Assembly: GCF_019511445.1 (NCBI RefSeq) | Contig: NZ_JAEUAN010000001.1 | Location: 372,001 to 436,000 of the forward strand | Origin: Aliirhizobium wenxiniae | Lineage (GTDB): Bacteria > Pseudomonadota > Alphaproteobacteria > Rhizobiales > Rhizobiaceae | Direction: 5' to 3' | Length of the DNA stretch: 64,000 nt | Shown here: one piece after another, positions 17,695 to 29,920 of the stretch | How positions within the stretch are numbered: the stretch's first letter is position 1 | Layout: every line of letters begins with the position of its first letter | Made by a program: the position numbers and the translations under genes | The notes under the pieces: generated by a model | Databases searched by the model: none | What the model saw: the letters and a program-made list of their open reading frames with translations, nothing else | What the model was told of the DNA's origin: nothing

Positions 17695-18615
17695 ATGAGA
17701 CGCGTGTCTGAACGACCACTGTGGCGATCCATAGCGAAGCTGGTCATAGCCGTCTTTGGCGGAAAAACATGGCGGCATGCCCAGGACTGGTTGCCAGGGT
17801 TATCGATTGAAATTCCCAAAAGGACGGATGATGCCGGTGAAATTCACTACCGCGGCAAGGTCGTTACACAATTGCTACATCCCTCGGTGCTGAAGGCGGA
17901 TTTGAGCTCAATAATTTATGTTGTCGGCTCAGGCCCCTCCATAGGAGAGAACGATTTAAGTCTTGCTGAGCCAAAGACCTGCGTTCTTCTAAACGGTGCC
18001 ATCAAACTGATTGGTGGCCCCATATCGCGGCCTTTGGCTGTGGCAATCGAAGATGAGCGATTTGTATGGCGCCACTTTGATTTGATGCGTGAGAAGATCG
18101 CCCAAGAAAACATATGTCTTTTTTCGACCAGTGTAATCCGGGCGATTTGCGAAATCGATAAAAGCTGGCTAATCGAGCGGCGAGTCATCCTGATCGACGA
18201 TATTCGTAAACCCTACCGCGCAAGGCGCCGAGATGAAGTAGAGATCGCCGGTTTTGATTTTGTCCGTCTGGACGAGGCCAGTTCAGTGGGTATTTCTATG
18301 GATCCGCTACGAGGCGTGTTCCAGGGAGGCTCAGTCGTGATCAGTGCGCTTCAGTTCGCAATATATTGCAGGCCGGAAGAAATCGGCTTTTTCGGCATTG
18401 ATATTTCGAATGCTGGGGATCCTAGATTTTACGAAAAGGCTGGAGACATGGCGAAGAGCGGCCTTGTCGAGGGGCAAAAACGTATCCTCGATCATATCGT
18501 GCTCGCCAAGACAGTTTGCCGAGAGGAAAACATCAGGCTTTCGAATTTCTCGAAAATATCGGCTCTCCGACAGTGTGGGCTTGTCTATGACGACCGCTTT
18601 GCGCGCCGCGACTGA
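17695..18615 (+). CDS. Putative glycosyltransferase, GT42/DUF115-like
   Basis: A 306-residue protein that I cannot assign firmly. Residues 73-87 (IIYVVGSGPSIGEND) form a nucleotide-binding loop like that at the start of GT42 sialyltransferases and DUF115/MptE-like proteins. Later segments IGFFGIDISNAGDPRFY and REENIRLSNFSKISAL also suit those folds, where an FGIDIS-type strand lines the CMP-sugar pocket. No signal peptide or membrane helix is evident. GAAGG precedes ATG 17695. Its company (GT2, GT29, pyruvyl transferase, LpsB) supports a role in decorating the LPS core. Confidence 0.6.
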   Translation: MRRVSERPLWRSIAKLVIAVFGGKTWRHAQDWLPGLSIEIPKRTDDAGEIHYRGKVVTQLLHPSVLKADLSSIIYVVGSGPSIGENDLSLAEPKTCVLLNGAIKLIGGPISRPLAVAIEDERFVWRHFDLMREKIAQENICLFSTSVIRAICEIDKSWLIERRVILIDDIRKPYRARRRDEVEIAGFDFVRLDEASSVGISMDPLRGVFQGGSVVISALQFAIYCRPEEIGFFGIDISNAGDPRFYEKAGDMAKSGLVEGQKRILDHIVLAKTVCREENIRLSNFSKISALRQCGLVYDDRFARRD

Positions 18616-18649
18616 TGTTGCGACCGCATTCAATGTGGGCGGCCATTAC

Positions 18650-19756
18650 TTATCTGATGGCTGGTGGGCGGGAGGCACTCTCATAAACCTCTCCCAGCCG
18701 CCGCACTTCGCCCTCGATACTGAAGTTCGCCGCCACGTGATCCAGAGCGTGGGCGCTGGCCGCCTCGCGGCGTGCGTCATCGTCCATGAATGCCGCCGTT
18801 GCCGATACCATGGCGTCGAGGGTTGCCGTGATGACTGTGCCGGTTTCTGCTTCACCTGTGATGATCAGTTCCGGAAAAGCGCCGACATCGGTGGCGACGA
18901 CGGGAACGGCGGTTGCCATGGCTTCGAGTGGGGTGAGGCCAAAACCTTCCCAGCGTTGCGGGGCAACGAAGAGATCGAGCGTGCGGTACCAGTCGTTGAT
19001 ATTGGTGTGTTCGCCGACAAACAGGATGCGGTCGGCAAGGCCGGCCTTGGCGATTTTCTCGATCAACTGCTTTTCATAGTCGACATGCGGACCGGTGGCG
19101 CGACCGGCGATAATGGCGGTCCAGTCCGGACGCGTGGGCAGAAGCGCCAACATCGTGTCGACGAAGAGGTCCGTGCCTTTCTGATGGCGCACCCGGCCGA
19201 AACAGCCGACGAATTTTTGGGCGGGATCGAGGCCTAGCGCCGCGCGGGCGGCGGCCTTGTCCTGTGGTGGCGAAAAGCGCTTCGTGTCGATGCCGTGCAT
19301 GACGACGGTGTTTGGCACGTTGAGATAGGTCGCCGTGCGTCCGCTGGTGGCGACGACTGCATCCATCCTGGAGACCAGCCATTTCGTCCAGCCGGTATGG
19401 CGGCGTTGTGAGGCCGAGGTGAAGACGATCTTCAACGGCATGCGCAGAATATCGCGCATGAAAATTGCCGGCAGCATTTCGACATTGCGGCGGGCGTGCC
19501 AGACACGTGTTTTTCCACTGCGCGGGCGGCGCCACAGGCAAATCAGATCGCGAAAGCGGATATGCGCGATGGTTTCCGGCAGGCCAGGCCCAAGTGCTGC
19601 GACCTTGTATCCAAGGGCGCGTTGGACTGGAACCAGCTGGATGATCGTGCTCGTCACGCCGGACAGCCGCCGTTTGAAGTTCGGTGCGATGACCTCCACT
19701 TCGCTGATGTCGACGACTGCCGGAATGTGAATGCTATTCTCTTGGCCCTCGGCCAC
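18650..19756 (-). CDS. lpsB: LPS core mannosyltransferase LpsB, GT4 family
   Basis: A 368-residue GT-B glycosyltransferase. The N-terminus EVEVIAPNFKRRLSGVTSTI is characteristic of rhizobial LpsB, which adds mannose to the Kdo-linked inner core of LPS at the cytoplasmic face. The C-terminal nucleotide-sugar domain has VGCFGRVRHQKGTDLFV and the family motif EGFGLTPLEAMATAVPVV. The gene begins five bases after the greA stop, as in S. meliloti, so greA and lpsB are co-transcribed. In S. meliloti loss of lpsB truncates the core and impairs symbiosis; that phenotype is known from the family, not from this sequence. Confidence 0.9.
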   Translation of the reverse strand: MAEGQENSIHIPAVVDISEVEVIAPNFKRRLSGVTSTIIQLVPVQRALGYKVAALGPGLPETIAHIRFRDLICLWRRPRSGKTRVWHARRNVEMLPAIFMRDILRMPLKIVFTSASQRRHTGWTKWLVSRMDAVVATSGRTATYLNVPNTVVMHGIDTKRFSPPQDKAAARAALGLDPAQKFVGCFGRVRHQKGTDLFVDTMLALLPTRPDWTAIIAGRATGPHVDYEKQLIEKIAKAGLADRILFVGEHTNINDWYRTLDLFVAPQRWEGFGLTPLEAMATAVPVVATDVGAFPELIITGEAETGTVITATLDAMVSATAAFMDDDARREAASAHALDHVAANFSIEGEVRRLGEVYESASRPPAIR

Positions 19757-19761
19757 GGCTA

Positions 19762-20238
19762 TCAGCCCCAGGAAACGGAAAGGATTTCGTAGGCCTTGGA
19801 GCCGCCTGGAGCGACGACTTCGATCGATTCGCCGGCTTCCTTGCCGATCATCGCGCGGGCGATCGGGGAAGAGATCGAGATACGGCCGGCCTTCACATCG
19901 GCTTCCTGGTCGCCGACGATCTGGTAGGTCTTTTCCTCGTCGGTATCTTCGTCGACCAGCTTCACCGTGGCGCCGAATTTGACCTTGGAACCGGACATCT
20001 TGGAAAGGTCGATGACTTCCGCGCGGGCGGTCAGATCTTCCAGTTCGGTGATGCGGCCTTCGTTATGGCTCTGTGCTTCCTTGGCAGCATGATACTCGGC
20101 GTTTTCCGAAAGGTCGCCATGGGCGCGCGCTTCCGCAATCGCTTCGATGATACGGGGACGCTCCTCCTGCTGTCTCCAGCGCAGCTCTTCCTGCAGCTGG
20201 ACGAAGCCGTTCTGCGTCATCGGTACCTTTTCAACCAT
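19762..20238 (-). CDS. greA: Transcription elongation factor GreA
   Basis: A 158-residue protein with the usual GreA layout: an N-terminal antiparallel coiled coil (about 1-78) whose tip carries the acidic residues [13 protein letters not shown] that rescue backtracked RNA polymerase, and a C-terminal globular domain ending [14 protein letters not shown] 20238 gives family length and has GAAGGA upstream; the open frame to 20343 adds an unrelated hydrophobic stretch. It leads into lpsB with a five-base gap. Confidence 0.95.
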   Translation of the reverse strand: MVEKVPMTQNGFVQLQEELRWRQQEERPRIIEAIAEARAHGDLSENAEYHAAKEAQSHNEGRITELEDLTARAEVIDLSKMSGSKVKFGATVKLVDEDTDEEKTYQIVGDQEADVKAGRISISSPIARAMIGKEAGESIEVVAPGGSKAYEILSVSWG

Positions 20239-20479
20239 TTTCTTGTCCTTCAGGGGTGTATCCGCGGATGCCGCGAACACAAAAAGAAACAGGTTCCGGA
20301 GCGTGAACTTCGGAACCATCGCAGCGTCAAAATGTAGGGTCACTATATCAGAATTTCGATGTCTCTCACGAGGAATTTCGAAATCATGCCATATCTCCCG
20401 CTTCTGCCATGTGATGTGAACCGCGCCCGTTTGTCAATCTCTTGACCATGAGGAAAAGAACATATACAGAACAAATGCT

Positions 20480-21712
20480 ATGAAGAAGTCGCTGAAAGAA
20501 CGGTTGGCGATCCTTTCGGACGCCGCGAAATATGATGCTTCCTGCGCCTCAAGCGGGACGGTGAAGCGTGATTCGTCTGCAAGCGGCGGGCTGGGTTCGA
20601 CCGAGGGATCGGGCATTTGCCATGCCTATGCGCCGGATGGGCGATGCATCTCGCTTCTGAAAATCCTGCTCACCAACTTCTGCATCTATGATTGCGCCTA
20701 TTGCATCAACCGGTCTTCCAGCAATGTGGAACGCGCCCGTTTTACGCCGGAAGAGGTGATCTGGCTGACGCTGGAATTTTACCGCCGCAACTACATCGAG
20801 GGGCTGTTTTTATCGTCGGGAATTATTCGCTCGTCGGATCATACGATGGAGGAAATGGTGCGGATTGCCCGTGAGCTTCGCACAGTCCATAATTTTCGTG
20901 GCTATATCCATCTCAAGTCTATCCCTGAAGCCTCGGCGCATCTGATCGAGGAAGCCGGGCTTTATGCAGACCGGTTGTCGATCAATATCGAGTTGCCCAC
21001 CGATGCCGGGATCGGACGATTTGCACCGGAAAAACAGCCGGACAATATTCGCCGTTCGATGGGCAATTTGCGGCTGAAGATCGAGGAGATGGCGGAGCCG
21101 ACGCTGCAGACGAAAAGACGGAAAAAATTCGCGCCGGCGGGGCAGAGCACCCAGATGATCGTCGGCGCAGATGGCGCCAGTGATACAACCATCCTCGGCA
21201 CGAGTGCGCGGCTCTATGGAAGCTACGGCCTCAAGCGCGTGTATTATTCGGCTTTCAGTCCCATTCCCGATTCGTCGAAGAATCTGCCGCTGATCAAGCC
21301 GCCCTTGATGCGCGAGCATCGCCTCTATCAGGCCGACTGGCTTTATCGCTTTTATGGTTTCGATATCGGCGAAATAACGTCGGGGCGGGAAGGCGGCATG
21401 CTGGATCTTGATCTCGACCCAAAGCTTGCATGGGCGTTGTCCCACCGCGAGCGGTTTCCTGTCGACATCAATCGGGCTGATCGGGAGATACTGCTCAGAG
21501 TGCCGGGTTTCGGCACCAAGACAGTCAAGGGTATTGTCTCATCGCGGCGTTTTCGCAGGCTGAGGCTCGATGATCTGAAGCGGCTTGGCGTGTCGCTCAG
21601 GAAGGTACAGCCGTTTATCGTCTGTGATGGCTGGACGCCGCACCGACTGGTCGATCGATCGGATCTTCGGGCCATGTTTCAACCCAAGCCGGAGCAACTG
21701 TCGCTATTATGA
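20480..21712 (+). CDS. Putative DNA modification/repair radical SAM protein
   Basis: A 410-residue protein of the radical-SAM family that co-occurs with UdgX (TIGR03916 type). The [4Fe-4S]/SAM cysteines are C68, C72 and C75 in NFCIYDCAYC, a CX3CX2C arrangement. INIELPTDAGIGRFAPEK and QMIVGADGASD are family segments. The C-terminus carries a helix-hairpin-helix pair (VDINRADREILLRVPGFGTK, LDDLKRLGVSLRKVQPF), a typical non-specific DNA-binding element. Its last four bases overlap the start of the UdgX gene (ATGA), so the two are translationally coupled. The chemistry is not known. Confidence 0.88.
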   Translation: MKKSLKERLAILSDAAKYDASCASSGTVKRDSSASGGLGSTEGSGICHAYAPDGRCISLLKILLTNFCIYDCAYCINRSSSNVERARFTPEEVIWLTLEFYRRNYIEGLFLSSGIIRSSDHTMEEMVRIARELRTVHNFRGYIHLKSIPEASAHLIEEAGLYADRLSINIELPTDAGIGRFAPEKQPDNIRRSMGNLRLKIEEMAEPTLQTKRRKKFAPAGQSTQMIVGADGASDTTILGTSARLYGSYGLKRVYYSAFSPIPDSSKNLPLIKPPLMREHRLYQADWLYRFYGFDIGEITSGREGGMLDLDLDPKLAWALSHRERFPVDINRADREILLRVPGFGTKTVKGIVSSRRFRRLRLDDLKRLGVSLRKVQPFIVCDGWTPHRLVDRSDLRAMFQPKPEQLSLL

Positions 21713-23160
21713 TGTTTCGCTATTCCTTGCGGGGGCGGGGCGATGTCAACGAGTGGCGGGAGGCCGCCCGTGGTTTCATGATGGCCGGTATCGCTCCGGA
21801 ATATATTGAATGGCGGACGATGGATGATGCCGACGGCCTGTTCGGCTTCGACGACAACCGGCTGCCGCAGCCGGCAGATCCTCCACCGAAAATCTCTGTG
21901 CAGCCCTCGTTCATCAAGCTGGCGGAGGCGGTTGTCTGTCATTCCGATCCGACGCGGTTTGCGCTTCTCTACCGGCTGCTGTTCAGGCTCTTCCATTCGC
22001 GTGGCCTGCTGAACATGGCGTCCGACCCTGATGTGACAGCGGCCCGGCGGTTGGCGAAATCGGTCGGGCGCGACTATCACAAGATGACGGCCTTCGTGCG
22101 GTTCAAGGAGTTGCCGCTGCCGGAGGGGGACGTCGGGCGACGGCGTTTCGTGTCGTGGTTCGAGCCCGATCATTTCATCGTTGCCCGCGTGGCGCCATTT
22201 TTTCAGCGGCGATTTACCGATATGGACTGGCTGATCGTCACGCCGAAAGGGTCTGCGTCCTGGGATGGCGAGACGCTGAGGACAAGCGACGATCCGGCCC
22301 CAAAGCCAGATCTTCGCGACGACACCGACGATCTCTGGCGCACTTATTACTCTTCCATCTTCAATCCGGCGCGGCTGAAGGTGAAGATGATGACGACCGA
22401 GATGCCGAAGAAATACTGGAAAAACCTGCCGGAGGCGGAGCTCATTCCGGGCATGATCGCCAAGGCCGAGGCGAGCGTTCTGGAAATGGCGGCACGGCAG
22501 GCAAGCGAGCCACTGCCTTATCACCACCGCATCCAGGAGGCGGCTTCCAAGGTTCCTGTGGCACCGCGTCCCGCAGCAGGTACGCTCGCTGGCGTGCGGG
22601 AGGAAGCGCGCCATTGCACCCGCTGCGATATCCATTGCCTTGCCACCCAGACGGTGTTTGGCGAGGGGCCGGCGGATGCTCAAGTGATGGTGATCGGCGA
22701 GCAGCCGGGGGATCAGGAAGATCTGGCAGGACGGCCATTCGTCGGGCCGGCGGGGCAATTGTTCAACGACACGCTGAAGGCGGTCGGTATCGAGCGCGAC
22801 CAGCTCTACATCACCAATGCGGTGAAGCACTTCAAATACCAGCCGCGCGGCAAGCGGCGCATCCACCAGAAGCCGAATATGGGGGAGATCCGACAATGTC
22901 GTTGGTGGTTGACCCAGGAAATAGAACTGGTGAAGCCCAGGTTGATCGTGGCGATGGGGGCGTCGGCATTGTTTGCGCTGACCGACATGCGACAGAAGCT
23001 CGACGATGTCAGAAGTGAACCGATCGCGATGGAGGGGGGCAAGACGCTGTTCGTGACCGTTCACCCGTCCTATCTGCTACGCATTCCAGACGAGGGGCAA
23101 AGGCGCGATGAGCTTATGCGTTTCCGCGAGGATCTGGCGGCTGTGCAGCGGCTGATGTGA
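21709..23160 (+). CDS. udgX: UdgX-type uracil-DNA-binding protein fused to TIGR03915 domain
   Basis: A 483-residue two-part protein. The N-terminal half (about 1-260) matches the SAM-linked domain TIGR03915. The C-terminal half (about 275-483) is a family 4-like uracil-DNA glycosylase: the metal-cluster cysteines start at HCTRCDIHCLATQTVFGEGP, the active-site loop is GEQPGDQEDLAGRPFVGPAGQ, and the UdgX-specific loop KRRIH places its histidine at residue 386. In mycobacterial UdgX this histidine forms a covalent bond with the abasic site after uracil removal, so the protein stays on the DNA. Overlap with the radical-SAM gene by four bases indicates joint function in DNA repair. Confidence 0.9.
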   Translation: MMFRYSLRGRGDVNEWREAARGFMMAGIAPEYIEWRTMDDADGLFGFDDNRLPQPADPPPKISVQPSFIKLAEAVVCHSDPTRFALLYRLLFRLFHSRGLLNMASDPDVTAARRLAKSVGRDYHKMTAFVRFKELPLPEGDVGRRRFVSWFEPDHFIVARVAPFFQRRFTDMDWLIVTPKGSASWDGETLRTSDDPAPKPDLRDDTDDLWRTYYSSIFNPARLKVKMMTTEMPKKYWKNLPEAELIPGMIAKAEASVLEMAARQASEPLPYHHRIQEAASKVPVAPRPAAGTLAGVREEARHCTRCDIHCLATQTVFGEGPADAQVMVIGEQPGDQEDLAGRPFVGPAGQLFNDTLKAVGIERDQLYITNAVKHFKYQPRGKRRIHQKPNMGEIRQCRWWLTQEIELVKPRLIVAMGASALFALTDMRQKLDDVRSEPIAMEGGKTLFVTVHPSYLLRIPDEGQRRDELMRFREDLAAVQRLM

Positions 23161-23356
23161 GTGCCAAACGGTTATGCACAGGGCAATGCTGCGCTGCAGT
23201 ATCATTTCGGAGCGTAGATGGTGCGATGCGAGACAACGGGAACAAAATCCTTCTGCTGTCGCCCTATAACCTTAACGTTTGCAGGGCATGTCGCGAGACA
23301 ATCGGAAGTTTCCTGCCTAGTTTCGCTGCAGGACCAACCCTTGGAGGTGCCGTCGC
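23161..23356. other. Intergenic DNA after udgX
   Basis: No gene, RNA or strong terminator was recognised in this stretch. It ends with GGAGG at 23343-23347, which serves the small ORF that follows. From the end of that ORF (23474) to the DUF2235 stop at 23552 nothing else stands out. Confidence 0.4.
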
Positions 23357-23473
23357 ATGACGAGGCGCGTCGCAAGTCTGATCATGTCCGTCTACGTCGC
23401 ATTGGCGATGTGGACCAGCTTGGCCTTGGCGTCACTTCTGATGTGGAAATTCCTCCGGGATGTTTCCGGATGA
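23357..23473 (+). CDS. Possible 38-residue single-pass membrane protein
   Basis: The frame starts at ATG 23357, nine bases after a GGAGG ribosome site, and ends TGA at 23471-23473. The product begins MTRRVASLIMSVYVALAMW, continues with a hydrophobic helix (TSLALASLLMWKF) and ends LRDVSG. The positive N-terminus and a continuous apolar helix of about 25 residues suggest an inner-membrane miniprotein. No family was recognised. Support is the ribosome site and composition only. Confidence 0.42.
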   Translation: MTRRVASLIMSVYVALAMWTSLALASLLMWKFLRDVSG

Positions 23474-23551
23474 ATGTGGTCCATGATGGGCCATGGCCGC
23501 CTTTACGCAAGTGGAGGCGGCCGATCACCGGCTCATCCAGAAGGCAAGCTG

Positions 23552-24757
23552 TCAATTGACGTAAACGGGATCCTGCGGCAGGTTGGCAGGAATGTAGCTG
23601 CCTGCCTCGACACGTGTTTTCACCGTTTCATGCAGCAGTGCGCCATTCGGCACCAGTCGGTAATCCTTCAGCGGAATATAGACCGACCTGCGGTCGCCGC
23701 GCTTGCGCCAGGAGTTTTCCGGCACACGTCGCGGCAGATATTCGAGAAGCTTCCAGCCGATATTCATGGAATTGTGCAGGGCAGTCGTCGGGTTCAGTTT
23801 CACATATTTGTTGTTACGCTCTCCGAGCACGATGTCGTTGACCGTTTGTGTGCGGTAGAGGAGGCCGGTCTCTTTTGTCTCGCAGATCATCCAGTCTAGC
23901 GGGATTTTCACCTGTCCGCTTTCCGCTTCCGGATAGCCGCCGCCGACATCGCCGTGGACGCCGGAAAACCAGACTTCGCGGAAATTCTGCCTGGCCTTGA
24001 CCTTCTTGAACGGGCTGCCGCGATAATCCTGATCGGGCACCCAGAGCTCCGGCTGGAACATGGTGCGGCGTTCGTCGATGGCGACGGCATGGCGTACATA
24101 TTCGACGCTCGGGTTTTTCGCCGTGAAGGGATGTGTCTTCATCTGCAGCCAGTGTTTGCCGGGTTCGATCACCGAGGCGACCGTGTCGAACAGGCCGAGC
24201 AGTTTTATCGGCGGGCGGCCGGTGCGCAGGGTTCGCTCGTAAAGGCGCATGGAAGCGAAGGCGGAGCGGTTCTCGCCCTCCTGTACCATGTCGCGGTCGA
24301 TCTCTTCTTGTGCGGGAATGCCCTTGTAGGTGTTGTAGGCGTAATCCAAGAGGTTCAGATGCGTGCGGCTCATGAAACCCAGCGCGTGGATGAAGCCGGC
24401 GAGCACACGGGCGGTATAGGCGCCACGGCTGAAGCCGAAGATGTAGATGCGGTCGCGATCCTTGTAGCTGCCGCTATCGTCCTTGGTGCCGGGGTCGTAG
24501 TTTTCGATCAGGAAACGGTAGGCCTCCTTGACGTTCTCATCCATGCCCCAGCCGGTCGCCAGTCCCCAGACCTCGACCGTATCGCGATAGAGCTTTGACC
24601 AGGCATTGTTGGCGCCGAATGTGCCGACACCGGGATCGTAATAGACGATCTGCTTGTCCGACCGTTCCAGCGCACCGAACAGCCTCAGGATATTGGTGCG
24701 GTCGGCCGAAATTTCGTTCGACGTGCCGTCGAACAGGATGACGATGTTCTTCGACAT
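23552..24757 (-). CDS. DUF2235 alpha/beta-hydrolase (Tle1-like phospholipase fold)
   Basis: A 401-residue protein of the DUF2235 family. It opens with IVILFDGTSNE and carries the nucleophile elbow GFSRGAY with Ser110, followed by TARVLAGFIHALG. VHGDVGGGYPE later supplies the probable catalytic aspartate and histidine region. Members include type VI secretion phospholipase effectors (Tle1) and many stand-alone hydrolases. No type VI genes, VgrG or signal peptide are present, so a cytoplasmic lipase-type enzyme is more likely here. A gene for a membrane/coiled-coil protein lies 68 bases upstream on the same strand and may be a partner. Confidence 0.8.
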   Translation of the reverse strand: MSKNIVILFDGTSNEISADRTNILRLFGALERSDKQIVYYDPGVGTFGANNAWSKLYRDTVEVWGLATGWGMDENVKEAYRFLIENYDPGTKDDSGSYKDRDRIYIFGFSRGAYTARVLAGFIHALGFMSRTHLNLLDYAYNTYKGIPAQEEIDRDMVQEGENRSAFASMRLYERTLRTGRPPIKLLGLFDTVASVIEPGKHWLQMKTHPFTAKNPSVEYVRHAVAIDERRTMFQPELWVPDQDYRGSPFKKVKARQNFREVWFSGVHGDVGGGYPEAESGQVKIPLDWMICETKETGLLYRTQTVNDIVLGERNNKYVKLNPTTALHNSMNIGWKLLEYLPRRVPENSWRKRGDRRSVYIPLKDYRLVPNGALLHETVKTRVEAGSYIPANLPQDPVYVN

Positions 24758-24825
24758 GAACCTGCTCCGACGAGATGAAAAACGTTAGAATGGCGACGGT
24801 GCGGCTGAAGGCAAATACTTCCAAA

Positions 24826-25347
24826 CTATCTGGGCGGTGCAATTGTCTGGAGCGTATCATTCAGCCCCTTCAATTGTCCTCCACTTGAGATGATGGCTTG
24901 GTCGATGGTTTTGATCTTCCCGTCAAATTTCTGAAAATTCTCTTGGATGATGCTCAGATCAAGTGCGGGTGCGCTGGATGGATCGTTCGATGATCCGGTA
25001 GCCGGCAGTGCAAGCGCAATCTCGTTGACCTGTGTCTTGAGGATGTCGAGTGCGTCGCGGACCTCTTTTATTGCCCTCTTGTTGTCATCAACAGCATTGC
25101 CGGCCTTCGATAGCGCTCCGGCAATCGTTTCGATCTTGCCTTCATCTTTGCTCCAAGAAATACTGGAAAAGACCGCCGAACCGCATAGCGCGGCGCCGAA
25201 GAAGACAGCTCCAAGCAATGGCACCGTAAGCTGATTTCGCACGATCGCCACGACCGCGGCGAGGAGGAGCAGCGCGCCGATAACCACTGGAGTAAGGCCA
25301 AGGATCACATGATAATTGGTCGCTAGCCACGAAGGTTCGGAATTCAT
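24826..25347 (-). CDS. Two-helix membrane protein with coiled coil, unknown function
   Basis: A 173-residue protein with no family I recognise. Residues about 10-35 (YHVILGLTPVVIGALLLLAA) and about 42-62 (VPLLGAVFFGAALCGSAVF) are membrane helices. The remaining C-terminal 110 residues are hydrophilic, with heptad-like segments (KIETIAGALSKAGNAVDDNK, IKEVRDALDILKTQVNEI, IIQENFQKFDGKIKTIDQAI) that should form a coiled coil. ATG 25347 was chosen because GGAGGG lies just upstream; a frame from 25380 exists. It precedes the DUF2235 hydrolase gene on the same strand. Confidence 0.68.
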   Translation of the reverse strand: MNSEPSWLATNYHVILGLTPVVIGALLLLAAVVAIVRNQLTVPLLGAVFFGAALCGSAVFSSISWSKDEGKIETIAGALSKAGNAVDDNKRAIKEVRDALDILKTQVNEIALALPATGSSNDPSSAPALDLSIIQENFQKFDGKIKTIDQAIISSGGQLKGLNDTLQTIAPPR

Positions 25348-25602
25348 GATGCCCTCCATCCGTATAAGCTTAAATGCCAATACTACTATTGGATGAAAGT
25401 CAATTTAATCGCTCTCATTTGGTGCATCTGTTCTTCGATCGTTCGCTTTACGTAAAATGATTTTGTATCGTCGGGGTTGGAGATTGTCCCATTTCGGCAC
25501 GATAACGGCGGGAAATATTACGTCTATCTATGTCTGCGCGTGCGTTCATCCGCTCGGAGTAAGCACCGCAGGGCACCACTTACATGCTGGCAACAAGCAG
25601 GA

Positions 25603-26073
25603 TTAACGTGGCGACCTGAAGGTGGTCGCGACCGAAGTCAGGACTGCCTCCAGCCGATCGAAATTCTGTTCGTTGGCGGCTGAGAGGAATTTTTCGATCT
25701 CGCGATTTTGCTCCGTGTCTTCGAAGCTCATGCGCCAGGTGAGGCGGGTGCCTTCTGCGTCATCATGGTAGCCGATCTCCAGCCCGAAGGCGTGCTTCGG
25801 GCCGTGGTGGAAGGCGGCGATCCGCTCGTCCTGGCGGATCTCCTCGAAGGTCCAGTGATTTTTGAAGTCCGTGTCGCTGGAGGAGGTCATGACGATCACC
25901 CATGTGCCGCCGTTGACGAAATCGAAGCGCTCCACGCGATTGGTGAAGCCGTGCGGTCCCCACCATTTTTCGAGTAGGCGGGGATCGGAAAACGCCCTGA
26001 AAAGCGTGGCGCGGTCAGTGGCGAAGATGCGCTCGTTCTCGATGATCAGCGAGCGGTTCACAGCATCGGTCAT
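25603..26073 (-). CDS. SRPBCC (AHSA1-like) ligand-binding protein
   Basis: A 156-residue START-fold protein: SLIIENERIFATDRATLFRA, then FSDPRLLEKWWGP, which is the hallmark of the AHSA1/CalC branch, and a C-terminal long helix (IEKFLSAANEQNFDRLEAVL). Proteins of this kind bind hydrophobic ligands or act as accessory factors, and in some genomes pair with ArsR regulators, which is not the case here. GGAGG precedes the ATG. Ligand unknown. Confidence 0.85.
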   Translation of the reverse strand: MTDAVNRSLIIENERIFATDRATLFRAFSDPRLLEKWWGPHGFTNRVERFDFVNGGTWVIVMTSSSDTDFKNHWTFEEIRQDERIAAFHHGPKHAFGLEIGYHDDAEGTRLTWRMSFEDTEQNREIEKFLSAANEQNFDRLEAVLTSVATTFRSPR

Positions 26074-26129
26074 GGTCGGCCTCCGTTTCGGCGTCCGGTA
26101 TATCTCTCAACCGGGTAAATAGCGGAGGG

Positions 26130-26163
26130 AAAAAGAGCCGGTCAACTGGATGCTGACCGACTC
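26130..26163 (-). terminator. Intrinsic terminator of carB
   Basis: On the minus strand, 10 bases past the carB stop, GAGTCGGTCA pairs with TGACCGGCTC across a 9-base loop (one mismatch) and is followed by five T (26134-26130). Confidence 0.75.
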
Positions 26164-26172
26164 CGATATCGC

Positions 26173-29658
<3,486 letters not shown>

Positions 29659-29920
29659 GGTCTCTATCCGCTCTTTAGTCTGCGCGAAAAACCGGCACGG
29701 GGCATAGAAGCTCCGGTCGGGTCACGTGCGCATCATTTTTCTGGCTAGACGCGGCTTATAGGCAAATGTGGAGCCTATGAGAACCCCATAAATCGGCAAA
29801 TCGACAGGAAACATGGCGGATTGTCTGCAGGCGTATAATTAATCGTTAACTGCTGGGGAATACTTGGATTGTCGGGGTGTTTTCAGTTTCTATGAGTTAT
29901 TCTTGGCTGGGGGCTGAGTC

